Assembly: GCA_051657715.1 (NCBI GenBank)
Contig: JBOFLF010000017.1
Span: forward strand, 13,513-77,512
Reading direction: 5' to 3'
DNA from: JBOFBH01 sp051657715
GTDB taxonomy: Bacteria > Actinomycetota > Actinomycetes > Actinomycetales > Angustibacteraceae
Length of the DNA stretch: 64,000 bases
The position numbers and the translations under genes were made by a program. Each line of letters opens with the position of its first letter. Positions within the stretch are counted from its first letter, which is position 1. This document shows positions 35,910 through 45,204 of the stretch, piece after piece. Under the pieces are notes generated by a model that was given only the letters and a program-made list of their open reading frames with translations, ran no database searches and was not told where the DNA came from.

Positions 35910-37352
35910 GTGTCCAGCGACGATCAGCCCGCTCTGGCCGCAGGCCCTCAGGTGCCAGCGGTCGCCCGCGACCTCGGTCGCCGGTTCACGGACGCCGGTC
36001 ATGCGCTAGCCCTGGTCGGCGGCTGCGTTCGTGACCTCATCCTGAACCGTCCCATCAGCGACCTTGACTTCACCACGGATGCCCGGCCCGAGCGGACCCA
36101 TCAGGTGCTGAGTGGTTGGGCGGACCGGGTCTGGGACGTCGGTCGCGCTTTTGGCACCATCGCGGCTCGCCGCGGGGACGTGGTCGTCGAGGTCACGACC
36201 TACCGGGCGGACGCTTACGATCGGTCCTCCCGCAAGCCGGTGGTGGCGTACGGCGATCGGCTGGTGGACGATCTGGCCCGCCGGGACTTCACGGTGAACG
36301 CGATGGCGGTGGAGCTGCCTGACGGTGGCTTCATCGACCCGCACCACGGGCTGCAGGATCTGGTCTCCGGCCGGCTTATCACCCCGGGGCGTCCGCCGGA
36401 CTCGTTCGGAGACGACCCGTTGCGGATGCTTCGGGCGGCTCGGTTCACCGCCCAGCTGGGGCTCACCGTCACCGAGCCGGTGCGCCAGGCGATGACGGCG
36501 ATGACCGACCGGCTCGCCATCGTGTCCGCGGAACGGATCCGCGACGAGCTGGTGAAGCTCATCCTGACCGATCGACCGCGCCCCGGTCTGGAGCTGCTGG
36601 TGGACACCGGTCTCGCGGACGTCGTGCTGCCGGAGCTGCCAGCGCTGCGCCTGGAACTCGATGAGCACCACCGGCATAAGGACGTCTACCAGCACTCGCT
36701 CACCGTGCTGGACCAGGTCATCGGCCTGGAGGGCGGCGAGGTTCCCGGCCCTGACCTGGTGTTGCGGCTGGCCGCGTTGCTGCACGACATCGGCAAACCG
36801 GCCACTCGGCGGTTCGAACCCGGGGGGCGGGTGTCGTTCCACCACCACGAGGTGGTGGGCGCCAAGCTCACGAGGAAGCGGATGCGTGCCCTGCGGTTCG
36901 ACACCGCCACCATCGCCGCGGTCAGTCGGCTGGTCGAACTGCACCTGCGGTTCCACGGGTACGGCGACGGCGGGTGGACCGACGCCGCGGTCCGTCGCTA
37001 CGTGACCGACGCTGAGCCACACCTGCACCGGTTGCACCGGCTCACCCGGGCCGACGTGACAACCCGCAACGAACGCAAAGCGGCCCGCCTCGCCCGCAGC
37101 TACGACGACCTGGAGCGTCGGATCGCGCAGCTGGCCGAGCAGGAGGAGCTGGCCGCGATCCGCCCGGAGCTGAACGGCGAGCAGATCATGACGGCCCTCG
37201 GTGCGAAGCCTGGTCCGCTGGTGGGCCGGGCCTATCAGCACCTGCTCGGATTCCGGTTGGATCACGGACCCGTCGGGGAGGTCGAGGCTCGAGCCGAACT
37301 CCTTCGCTGGTGGTCCGAGCAGCCGGAGTCCACCGACGTCGATCCGGGCTGA
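35910..37352 (+). CDS. pcnA: CCA tRNA nucleotidyltransferase
   Basis: A 480-residue enzyme that adds or repairs the tRNA 3' CCA. The nucleotidyltransferase core has VGGCVRDLIL and the metal-binding DLDFTTDA. The neck motif RRDFTVNAMAV and GDDPLRMLRAARFTAQLG follow. A C-terminal HD domain (LLHDIGKPATR) and RNA-binding helices complete it. GTG 35910 (VSSDDQ) is preferred over TTG 35901. Most tRNAs here lack an encoded CCA, so the enzyme is needed. A hairpin terminator follows the gene. Confidence 0.95.
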   Translation: MSSDDQPALAAGPQVPAVARDLGRRFTDAGHALALVGGCVRDLILNRPISDLDFTTDARPERTHQVLSGWADRVWDVGRAFGTIAARRGDVVVEVTTYRADAYDRSSRKPVVAYGDRLVDDLARRDFTVNAMAVELPDGGFIDPHHGLQDLVSGRLITPGRPPDSFGDDPLRMLRAARFTAQLGLTVTEPVRQAMTAMTDRLAIVSAERIRDELVKLILTDRPRPGLELLVDTGLADVVLPELPALRLELDEHHRHKDVYQHSLTVLDQVIGLEGGEVPGPDLVLRLAALLHDIGKPATRRFEPGGRVSFHHHEVVGAKLTRKRMRALRFDTATIAAVSRLVELHLRFHGYGDGGWTDAAVRRYVTDAEPHLHRLHRLTRADVTTRNERKAARLARSYDDLERRIAQLAEQEELAAIRPELNGEQIMTALGAKPGPLVGRAYQHLLGFRLDHGPVGEVEARAELLRWWSEQPESTDVDPG

Positions 37353-37397
37353 CCGGTGTCGCGGTCAGGTGTCGAGACGGCTCTGGCGCCCACGCGT

Positions 37398-37437
37398 CCC
37401 TCACCCACGCGGCTCCGGTGCCCTGGGTGGGTGAGGG
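37398..37437. terminator. Bidirectional hairpin between pcnA and the MFS gene
   Basis: Perfect 11-bp arms CCCTCACCCAC (37398-37408) and GTGGGTGAGGG (37427-37437) lie between two convergent genes. The hairpin overlaps the last codons of the MFS gene. There is no long T-tract, as is common in high-GC Actinobacteria. Confidence 0.65.
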
Positions 37438-38786
37438 CCGGCATCCGGTGCGTTGGCTGGGGGGTGCTGATCAGGTCGTGCAGGCTTGGTGCCCGCCTCG
37501 GCCGCGGATCTGATCGGTGGACGGGCTAGCGAGAAGGCGTCCACGAGGTATCCGATGGCGATGCCGACCGCCAGCCCGGGGGCGACGCCAGTGGCCGGCA
37601 CGACGAGTGCGGCGCCGGCCGCGGCAGCGACGAAGGCGAGGTTGAAGACGACGTCGTACGCGGCGAAGGCCCGGCCTCTCAGGCCATCGGTGACCACGTC
37701 CTGCAGGGTGGCGTCCACACAGATCTTGATGCCCTGCACGGCTGCTCCGAGCACTACCGCCGCAACCAGCGCGACCGGCACGGTGAGGTGGACCACCAGC
37801 AGCAGCTGGGCCACCGCGCCGGCGACCAGGCAGCGCCACATCCAGCCGCTGGTTCCCCACCGGTCCGCACCGATCGGGGTGATCAGCGCGGCCGTCGCGA
37901 AGCCGAGCCCGGACGCCGCGAACGCCAGCGCGAGCAATGCCATGCCAGCCTCGACGTCCTGTGGAGCGGTGAAATGGTTGCGGGCCAACAGGATCGTCAC
38001 GATGGTGGTGCAGCCGTAGCCGAACCGGCTCACCGCGATGGCGATCAACGCCTCTCGGGCTGGGCGCAGCGTGGCGACGTGGCGGACGCCCTCCGCCACC
38101 GCCCGCCACCCGTCGGCCCGCTGATCCACGGTGAGCCTGCCGGGCGAGGCGGCCGCTGACCGATCCGGACCCAGCTGGTCCCGGCGCATCCGGGTGCTCA
38201 GCGCGGCGGTCACCCCGTACCCGGCGGCCGCGACACTCAGCAGCACGGCGTCACCCTGATCGCCGATCGGCAGGATCTGCCGGACCAGGTACGCCACCCC
38301 GCCGCCGACGATCGCCGCTAGCGTGCCGCAGGTCGGTGACACCGCGTTCGCCATCACCAGCCGGTGCTCCGGGACCACGTGCGGCAGGCTCGCTCCCAGG
38401 GCCACCAGGAAGAACCGGTTCACCGACAGGCACGTCAGCACCCCGATGGACAGCGCCGGCCCGACCGAGACGGTGAGTAGCACGGCGGCGATCCCGAGCA
38501 CCATCACCGCCCGCACCGTGTTGGTCACCAGCAGCACTTGGCGGCGACGCCAGCGGTCCAGCAGCACCCCGGTGAACGGCCCGATCAGGGTGTACGGGAG
38601 GACGGTGACAGCGAAAGCGACCGCCGCTGCCTGCGGGGTGGCGGCCCGTTCAGGGGAGAAGAACACCACGCTGGCCAGCGCCGTCTGGAAAGCCCCGTCC
38701 GCTGCCTGAGAGGTCAGCCGAACGGCGAACAGTCGCCGGAAGTCGCGGCCCGCCACAACGGTCCGAAGGTCCGCGACGAAGGACAT
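37401..38786 (-). CDS. MFS transporter
   Basis: A 461-residue polytopic protein with 10-12 hydrophobic segments. It starts MSFVADLRTVVAGRDFRRLF and has an MFS motif A-like loop, GVLLDRWRRRQVLL, between helices 2 and 3. The pattern resembles drug-exporter-type MFS proteins found next to NUDIX/pcnA in Actinobacteria. The last 40 residues are a Pro-rich cytoplasmic tail. The substrate is unknown. It is convergent with pcnA and divergent from the PBP gene. Confidence 0.85.
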   Translation of the reverse strand: MSFVADLRTVVAGRDFRRLFAVRLTSQAADGAFQTALASVVFFSPERAATPQAAAVAFAVTVLPYTLIGPFTGVLLDRWRRRQVLLVTNTVRAVMVLGIAAVLLTVSVGPALSIGVLTCLSVNRFFLVALGASLPHVVPEHRLVMANAVSPTCGTLAAIVGGGVAYLVRQILPIGDQGDAVLLSVAAAGYGVTAALSTRMRRDQLGPDRSAAASPGRLTVDQRADGWRAVAEGVRHVATLRPAREALIAIAVSRFGYGCTTIVTILLARNHFTAPQDVEAGMALLALAFAASGLGFATAALITPIGADRWGTSGWMWRCLVAGAVAQLLLVVHLTVPVALVAAVVLGAAVQGIKICVDATLQDVVTDGLRGRAFAAYDVVFNLAFVAAAAGAALVVPATGVAPGLAVGIAIGYLVDAFSLARPPIRSAAEAGTKPARPDQHPPANAPDAGPHPPRAPEPRG

Positions 38787-38918
38787 CGATGCACTCTACG
38801 ACTGCACCTGGCACACGCGGTGAGCACCGTCCGACCTCTCAGACAGGACAGGAACCACAAGGCGGATATCTAACTCATAAGGGAGTAACCTGCTCGTACC
38901 GTGAGAGGAGTACCAGTC

Positions 38919-40997
38919 ATGCCACGTCGCGGGTCTCGGTCCCGCGGCTTCGGACGGACACGTCGCAGTGCCAGGCCGGACCACCGACGCCGCACCGGTG
39001 TCCCAGCTGCGGGTGTGCTCGCTCGCACTACGCCGAGCACGTCACGCTTCTACTCGCGGCAAGGGCGCAAGTACACCCGGCGCCGGTGGTCCTTCACCCG
39101 ACGCGACCGGCACGGCTGGCGCCGGTTCGTCCCCAGCTGGAGGGTCGTCGTGGGGTGCGGGCTGGGTACGGCCACGCTGGCGGCGGTGAGCTTCGTCATC
39201 CTGTACAACCAGATGTCCGTCCCAGAACCGAACGAGTGGGTGACCGCCAACGCGTCCATGGTCTATTGGACGGACGGCACCACACCGATGGGCCGTCTAG
39301 GTCAGATCGACCGTCGGTCGGTTCCCCTGGAGCAGATGCCAATCCCGTTGCGCCGTGCCGTCCTGGCGGCCGAGGACCGTACGTTCTACGAGAACGAGGG
39401 GTACTCGGTCAAGGGCATGGCTCGGGCCGCGTGGGTACGGATCACCGGCGGCCCCGTGGAGGGCGGCTCCACGATCACCCAGCAGTACGTGAAGAACTAC
39501 TTCCTCACCCGGGACCAGACGCTCAGCCGCAAGGTCCAGGAGCTGGTCATCTCGATGAAAACCGAACGAGGGGAATCCAAGGATCAGATCCTGGAGAACT
39601 ACCTCAACACGATCTACTTTGGCCGGGGCGCCTACGGGATCGAAGCCGCCAGCCGAGCGTATTTCGGGACGTCGGCTCGCACCTTGTCCACCAGCCAGGC
39701 GGCGCTGCTCGCCGCGCTGCTGCGCGCTCCGGGTCTGTACGACCCGGTGAACGAGCGGGGTAACGCTCAAGCGCGCTGGGACTACGTCTTGGACGCCATG
39801 GTCGAGCAGGGTTGGCTGTCGCCGACCGAGCGGCGGCAGCAACGATTCCCCACCATTCGCTCTCGGCGGATCGGCAACATGCTCGGCGGCACCACCGGGT
39901 ACCTGCTCGAGGCGGTGCGGCTGGAGATCAAGGCCAAGACCGGCATGACGGACGCCGACATCGAACGCGGCGGGTTGCGGATCGTCAGCACGTTCGACCA
40001 GCAGGCCCAAGCGGCGGCCGTCGCGGCCGTTCGCCGGCAACTGCCCACGGTGGGCGCCCTAGGGGTTGGAGCCGGCCTGGTCGCGGTGAAGCCCGGCGAC
40101 GGGGCGGTGGTGGCGATGTACGGCGGCCCGGACGCCGTCCGTGATCCGTACAACGCCGCAACCCAAGCGATCATCCAGGCCGGATCCACCTTCAAGCCCT
40201 TTACCTTGGCCGCCGCGCTGCAGCGTGGCTACCCGTTGTCGGCTCGATACGACGGTGACTCCCCGCTGGTGTTCCCGGACAAGCTCCGGGTGTCCAACTT
40301 CGCGGGCACCCGCTACGGCCGGATCGATCTGCTCAACGCCACGGTCGTGTCCGCTAACACGGTGTACGCCGCCCTCAACCGGGACATCGGGCCCTGGCAG
40401 ACCATGGATGCCTTGGTGGATGCCGGCATCCCAGAGGGCACCCCGGGCTTGTCCCCCGAGGTCGGCAACGTGCTCGGCACCGCCTCGCCACGGGTCATCG
40501 ACCTTGCTCGGGCCTACGCCACCTTCGCCGCCCAAGGGCAACGCAGTGAGACCTACCTGGTCCGCAGCGCTACTCGGGCAGACGGCACCGCTGTATGGCA
40601 GACCGCCGTACGACGTCGCCAGGTGTTCAACCCGGTCGTGTCCCGGGACGTCACGTACGCGCTAAGGGAAACGGCGCGACGCAGCATGGGGCTGGGCGCC
40701 GCCGATCGGTTGGATCGACCAGTGGCTGGCACGATCGGGCGGACGCTGACCGACAAGGCCGCATGGTTTACGGGCTATACCCCGCAACTTGCGTGTGCTG
40801 TGGGCCTCTACCGGCTGACTAACGGCCGTTCGGCGCCCCTGACAGGTCTTGGCGGTGCTGGTCGACGCGCGACCAGCGCGTCCTTCCCGGTGCGGATCTG
40901 GGCGACCTTCATGGAGAGCACGCTGCGTCAGCAGCCGGTACTGGATTTTCCGCGGTCCGCCTGGGAGAGACAGCTGCGCCCGAGGCCCCGTCGATGA
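38919..40997 (+). CDS. Class A penicillin-binding protein with degenerate transpeptidase motif
   Basis: A 692-residue class A PBP. A basic N-terminus is followed by a membrane anchor (VVVGCGLGTATLAAVSFVIL), a GT51 glycosyltransferase domain with LAAEDRTFYENEGYS, GGSTITQQYVKNYFL and ILENYLNTIYFGRGAYGIEAA (split), and a transpeptidase domain with SxxK (AGSTFKPF, Ser423/Lys426) and SxN (SANTVYA). The KTG motif, intact as AGKTGTT in the paralogue at 43081, is here AGTIGRT (residues 604-608). Transpeptidation is therefore doubtful while glycan polymerisation should remain. ATG 38919 has GAGAGGAG upstream; GTG 38901 is less likely. Confidence 0.9.
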   Translation: MPRRGSRSRGFGRTRRSARPDHRRRTGVPAAGVLARTTPSTSRFYSRQGRKYTRRRWSFTRRDRHGWRRFVPSWRVVVGCGLGTATLAAVSFVILYNQMSVPEPNEWVTANASMVYWTDGTTPMGRLGQIDRRSVPLEQMPIPLRRAVLAAEDRTFYENEGYSVKGMARAAWVRITGGPVEGGSTITQQYVKNYFLTRDQTLSRKVQELVISMKTERGESKDQILENYLNTIYFGRGAYGIEAASRAYFGTSARTLSTSQAALLAALLRAPGLYDPVNERGNAQARWDYVLDAMVEQGWLSPTERRQQRFPTIRSRRIGNMLGGTTGYLLEAVRLEIKAKTGMTDADIERGGLRIVSTFDQQAQAAAVAAVRRQLPTVGALGVGAGLVAVKPGDGAVVAMYGGPDAVRDPYNAATQAIIQAGSTFKPFTLAAALQRGYPLSARYDGDSPLVFPDKLRVSNFAGTRYGRIDLLNATVVSANTVYAALNRDIGPWQTMDALVDAGIPEGTPGLSPEVGNVLGTASPRVIDLARAYATFAAQGQRSETYLVRSATRADGTAVWQTAVRRRQVFNPVVSRDVTYALRETARRSMGLGAADRLDRPVAGTIGRTLTDKAAWFTGYTPQLACAVGLYRLTNGRSAPLTGLGGAGRRATSASFPVRIWATFMESTLRQQPVLDFPRSAWERQLRPRPRR

Positions 40998-41025
40998 TCG
41001 GGACGGGGGTCCTCGGGCGCAGCTG
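40971..41025. terminator. Strong bidirectional hairpin between PBP and ino1
   Basis: Long arms CAGCTGCGCCCGAGG...CCCCGTC and GACGGGG...CCTCGGGCGCAGCTG flank a short loop. The hairpin spans the stop codon of the PBP gene (40995-40997) and the gap to the convergent ino1. It is the most stable inverted repeat I noticed in the window. Confidence 0.75.
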
Positions 41026-41038
41026 CGACGGGTGGTGA

Positions 41039-42118
41039 TCAGCGCTCGACGTCGCCCCGGATGAACGCTTCGACACTGGCCCGGCCCTCGTCGTCGGGGC
41101 GCTGCACGGGCGGGGACTTCATCAGGTAGGACGACGCCGACAGGATCGGGCCGCCGATCCCGCGGTCCTGGGCGACCTTCGCCGCCCGGATGGCATCGAT
41201 GATGATGCCGGCCGAGTTCGGCGAATCCCACACCTCGAGCTTGTACTCCAGGTTAAGCGGAACGTCGCCGAATGCCCGGCCCTCGAGCCGCACGTACGCC
41301 CACTTGCGATCATCTAGCCACTGAACGTAGTCGGACGGGCCGATGTGGACGTTCCGAGCACCGAGGTCGTGACCCAGGTTGGAGGTGACCGCCTGGGTCT
41401 TGGAGACCTTCTTGGACTCCAGCCTGTCCCGTTCCAGCATGTTCTTGAAGTCCATGTTTCCGCCGACGTTCAGCTGGTACGTGCGGTCCAGCACGACGCC
41501 TCGGTCCTCGAACAGCTTCGCCAGAACCCGGTGGGTGATGGTGGCGCCGACCTGCGACTTGATGTCGTCACCGATGATCGGCACGCCGGCGTCGGTGAAC
41601 TTCTGCGCCCACTGCGGATCCGAGGCGATGAACACCGGCAGCGCGTTGACGAAGGCCACGCCGGCGTTGATGGCGCACTGGGCGTAGAACTTGTCCGCCT
41701 CCTCCGACCCGACCGGCAGGTAGGACACCAGAACGTCGGCGCGCGCGTCCTTGAGCGTCTGGACGACGTCCACCGGCTCGGCGTCCGACTCCTCGATGGT
41801 CTCCCGGTAGTAGCGACCGAGGCCGTCCATCGTCGGACCGCGCAAGACCTGGACCCCGAGGGGAGGTACGTCGCAGATGGTGATGGTGTTGTTCTCGCTG
41901 GACATCAGCGCCTCGGACAGGTCGAAGCCGACCTTCTTGGCGTCTACGTCGAAGGCGGCGACGAACTCGATGTCGCGGACGTGGTAGTCCCCGAACATCA
42001 CGTGCATCAGCCCTGGCACGGTGCCGTTCGGGTTGGCGTCGGCGTAGTAGTGCACGCCCTGGACAAGCGACGCGGCACAGTTGCCGGCGCCGACGATGGC
42101 GACGCGGACGGATGCCAT
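41039..42118 (-). CDS. ino1: myo-Inositol-1-phosphate synthase
   Basis: A 359-residue NAD-dependent enzyme converting glucose 6-phosphate to inositol 1-phosphate, the first step toward phosphatidylinositol, and toward mycothiol where present. The Rossmann motif is VAIVGAGNCAASLVQG. Catalytic-region motifs include GDDIKSQVGATITHRVLA and LNVGGNMDFKNML, and the C-terminal part is the short actinobacterial form. ATG 42118 has AGGAGTACCGC upstream; the frame extends to 42187. It is downstream of padR on the same strand, with a 93-bp gap, the conserved actinobacterial pairing. Confidence 0.96.
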   Translation of the reverse strand: MASVRVAIVGAGNCAASLVQGVHYYADANPNGTVPGLMHVMFGDYHVRDIEFVAAFDVDAKKVGFDLSEALMSSENNTITICDVPPLGVQVLRGPTMDGLGRYYRETIEESDAEPVDVVQTLKDARADVLVSYLPVGSEEADKFYAQCAINAGVAFVNALPVFIASDPQWAQKFTDAGVPIIGDDIKSQVGATITHRVLAKLFEDRGVVLDRTYQLNVGGNMDFKNMLERDRLESKKVSKTQAVTSNLGHDLGARNVHIGPSDYVQWLDDRKWAYVRLEGRAFGDVPLNLEYKLEVWDSPNSAGIIIDAIRAAKVAQDRGIGGPILSASSYLMKSPPVQRPDDEGRASVEAFIRGDVER

Positions 42119-42211
42119 GCGGTACTCCTTCATCGGTGTGCACCAGTGCGGTGCTCTGATCGGTGTTCGGGTGGTGCTGGGTCGCACGGTCTAGCTGCGT
42201 TGTGCTGATGG

Positions 42212-42790
42212 TCAGCCCGGTGGGGGTTGCCCCGCCGTCGGGCCACCGCCCGGCACGGCGGCGCGTTCATGGGAGATCAACTCGTTCAGCCAGCGCACTT
42301 CGCGCTGGACGGACTCCAACCCGTGCCGGTGGAGCTCCGTCGTGTACTGGTCGGCACGTTCGCGGCTACGACCGATTGCCGCGCTCACCGCCGCCAACCG
42401 CTCCTCCAACCGGCTGCGACGACCCTCGAGGATGCGCAGCCGGACGTCGGATGTGGTGCGGGAGAAGAAGGCCAGGCGAACGCCGAAGCTCTCGTCGTCC
42501 CAGCTGGCTGGCCCACTGTCGCCCACCAATTGCTCGAAGTGCTCCTTGCCAGCGGCGGTCAGCTCGTACACGATCCGGGCTCGCCGGCCAGCGCCTCGAG
42601 TGCTGGTTGTCTCGGCGATCCAGCACTGAGCGCTCAGCTGTTTGAGACAGGGGTAGAGAGTGCCGTAGCTGAGGACCCGGAACGGGCCGAGAACCGTGGA
42701 TAGCCGCTTACGGAGCTCGTAGCCGTGCAAGGGACTGTCGTGGAGCAGACCGAGGACCGCGAGGTCGAGGACGTCGGAGCGTCGACTCAC
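42212..42790 (-). CDS. PadR-family transcriptional regulator
   Basis: A 192-residue regulator. The winged HTH is DVLDLAVLGLLHDSPLHGYELRKRL... GTLYPCLKQLSAQ, and the C-terminal half is a long helical dimerisation region. GTG 42790 (VSRRSDVL) has GAGAGGACGA upstream; the frame extends to 42976 with no PadR homology. PadR genes are typically paired with ino1 in Actinobacteria, so regulation of ino1 or of itself is likely. A 13-bp palindrome lies about 50 bp upstream. Confidence 0.88.
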   Translation of the reverse strand: MSRRSDVLDLAVLGLLHDSPLHGYELRKRLSTVLGPFRVLSYGTLYPCLKQLSAQCWIAETTSTRGAGRRARIVYELTAAGKEHFEQLVGDSGPASWDDESFGVRLAFFSRTTSDVRLRILEGRRSRLEERLAAVSAAIGRSRERADQYTTELHRHGLESVQREVRWLNELISHERAAVPGGGPTAGQPPPG

Positions 42791-43080
42791 GGATGTCGTC
42801 CTCTCGATCTGGCACGCGTGCAGAAGCGAAAGCTGATGTATCGCTGCGATATCTCGAAACTGTAGAGGGCGGCGCTCGGTTAAGCAAAATCTCGCCACCC
42901 GGTGATCGGGATTCCATAACTCTTGGTGAGCTGCTCCTGACACATAGGTGATGTCACCCCCGGCATGCGGGCGCATCTGGTGAAGGGATCACACGGAACA
43001 GCGCACCAGGGTTGGGCAGAACGACGTTGGCCCGCATACTTTGTCGACGGCCCCCCAGAAACCGAGAGACGGACAACCCC
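42791..43080. promoter_or_regulatory. padR / PBP divergent control region with palindrome
   Basis: This divergent gap holds the palindrome TATCGCTGCGATA (42839-42851) upstream of padR. It is a candidate operator, possibly for PadR autoregulation. No gene is seen in the gap. Confidence 0.4.
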
Positions 43081-45204
43081 ATGGCGCGCATCGTCGACTA
43101 CCCACGCCGGGGCAGGTATGGCGTCCGTCGATTTATCCCGTCGTGGAAGCTGGTGCTGGGTACCGGGGCATCGTTCGCGTCCGTCGCAATGATCGGCTTC
43201 GCCATCCTGTACTCGCAGGTGGCGGTGCCAGACCCGAACGAGCTGGTCACCGCGAATGCGTCGGTCGTGTACTGGTCGGACGGCCGGACCGAGCTTGGTC
43301 GGTACGCCGACGTGAACCGACGGTCGATCCCGCTGGAGCAGATGCCAGAGGCGTTGCGCAACGCGGTGCTGGCGGCTGAGGACCGCAGTTTCTACGAGAA
43401 CAGCGGTTTCTCGCCCCGGGGTATCGGCCGAGCTGTCTGGGTGAAGCTTCGCGGTGGCTCGACCCAAGGCGGCTCCACGATCACCCAGCAATACGTGAAG
43501 AACTACTTCCTCACCCAGGATCGGACGGCGACCCGTAAGGCCAAGGAATTCGTCATCGCCCTCAAGGTGGAGCAGCAGGAGTCCAAAGACAAGATCCTGG
43601 AGAACTACCTCAACACCATCTACTTCGGTCGAGGAGCGTGGGGGGTCGAGGCGGCCAGCCGCGCCTACTTCGCCAAGCCGGCGAACAAACTCACCCTGAG
43701 CCAGTCGGCGTTGCTCGCCGCGGTCCTCCGTTCACCCGGTTTGTACGACCCGATCACCAAGCGGGACAACGCCAAAGAGCGATGGAACTACGTGCTGGGC
43801 GGCATGGTCGAAGAGGGGTGGCTGTCCCAGGCCGTCCGGGACAAGGCGAAGTTCCCGCCGGTCCGCAAATCGCGGGCCGCGAACACCCGCGGTGGCACCA
43901 CGGGGTACCTGCTTGAGGCGGTGCGGGAGGAGGTCAAGGCGAAGGTCGGGCTGACCGACGCCGACATCGACCGCGGTGGCTTGCGGATCGTCAGCACGTT
44001 CGACCAGGACCGGCAGGACGCAGCGGTCGCGGCGATCAAAGAGGAGCTACCCACAACGAACGCCAAGGGGGTCGGCGCTGGCCTGGTCGCCATCAAGCCC
44101 GGGGACGGGGCGGTAGTGGCGATGTACGGCGGCCCGGACGCGGTGAAGAGGCCCTACAACACCGCGACCCAAGCGGTGCTGCAAGCGGGGTCCACCTTCA
44201 AGCCGTTTGCGCTGGTGGCCGCTTTGCAGACGGGCACCTCGCTGCGCTCGCAGTACTCCGGCCAGTCTCCGATGACGTTCGACAACGGGTACACCGTCGC
44301 GAACTTCGGCAACACCTCCTATCAAACCGTGGACCTCACGACCGCCACGGCCAACTCGATCAACACCGTCTACGTGGCGCTCAACCGTGACGTCGGCCCG
44401 GAACGGACCATGCAGGTCGCCATCGACGCGGGCTACCCCGAGGACACCACGGGTCTGGAGGCCAACGCGAGCAACGTTCTCGGCACCGCCTCGCCGCACG
44501 TCATCGACGTGGCCCGGGCGTACGCCACCTTCGCCGCGCAAGGGGAACGGGCCGAGACCTACATGGTGCGCAGCGTCAAGGACACCTCGGGTGCCACGAT
44601 CTGGAAGGCGTCCATTACCAAGAAACGGGTGTTCAGCCCCGAGGTGTCGGCCGACCTCACCTTTGCCCTGAGCGGTGTGGTTCAGCAGGGTTCCGGATCG
44701 TTCGCTGGCCAGAACCTCGGCCGTCCCGCGGCGGGCAAGACAGGCACCACCCAGGAGAACCGCTCTGCGTGGTTTGCGGGTTACACCCCGCAGCTCGCCA
44801 CGGCGGTCGGCCTCTACCGCCAGATCGGTGACCGCACCGAGTCGTTGAACGGGCTCGGCGGGTTGGGCGAGGTCACCGGTGCGACGTTCCCGGTCCGCAT
44901 CTGGACCGCTTTCATGCAAGCCGCCATGGACGGTCAGGAGATCCAGCAGTTCCCGCCGCCGGTGTACGGCGGCGACAGCAACGTGCCAGCACCACCAGAC
45001 CCCACGGGCGAGGAGCTTCCACCGCCATCGCCCACCTCGACGCCACCGCCGTCGACCGGCGGCGAGGTGACGCCGACCGGCCCGATGACCACCAATCCGA
45101 CGAGCCCGTCGATGACCCCGACGGTGCCGCCTCAGTCGACCACGCCGACCCGGACTCGGACCCGCACCCGTCCGCCGGCCACTCCGACCGTGCTGATCAG
45201 GTGA
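43081..45204 (+). CDS. ponA: Class A penicillin-binding protein (intact, PonA-like)
   Basis: A 707-residue bifunctional peptidoglycan synthase. It has a membrane anchor (LVLGTGASFASVAMIGFAIL), a GT51 domain with LAAEDRSFYENSGFS and GGSTITQQYVKNYFL, and a transpeptidase domain with SxxK (AGSTFKPF, Ser371/Lys374), SxN (SINTVYV) and KTG (Lys553-Gly555). The C-terminal 70 residues are Pro/Thr-rich and extracytoplasmic. ATG 43081 is chosen; the frame runs to 43012. It is closely related along its whole length to the PBP at 38919. It overlaps the mannosyltransferase gene by 4 bp. Confidence 0.95.
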   Translation: MARIVDYPRRGRYGVRRFIPSWKLVLGTGASFASVAMIGFAILYSQVAVPDPNELVTANASVVYWSDGRTELGRYADVNRRSIPLEQMPEALRNAVLAAEDRSFYENSGFSPRGIGRAVWVKLRGGSTQGGSTITQQYVKNYFLTQDRTATRKAKEFVIALKVEQQESKDKILENYLNTIYFGRGAWGVEAASRAYFAKPANKLTLSQSALLAAVLRSPGLYDPITKRDNAKERWNYVLGGMVEEGWLSQAVRDKAKFPPVRKSRAANTRGGTTGYLLEAVREEVKAKVGLTDADIDRGGLRIVSTFDQDRQDAAVAAIKEELPTTNAKGVGAGLVAIKPGDGAVVAMYGGPDAVKRPYNTATQAVLQAGSTFKPFALVAALQTGTSLRSQYSGQSPMTFDNGYTVANFGNTSYQTVDLTTATANSINTVYVALNRDVGPERTMQVAIDAGYPEDTTGLEANASNVLGTASPHVIDVARAYATFAAQGERAETYMVRSVKDTSGATIWKASITKKRVFSPEVSADLTFALSGVVQQGSGSFAGQNLGRPAAGKTGTTQENRSAWFAGYTPQLATAVGLYRQIGDRTESLNGLGGLGEVTGATFPVRIWTAFMQAAMDGQEIQQFPPPVYGGDSNVPAPPDPTGEELPPPSPTSTPPPSTGGEVTPTGPMTTNPTSPSMTPTVPPQSTTPTRTRTRTRPPATPTVLIR

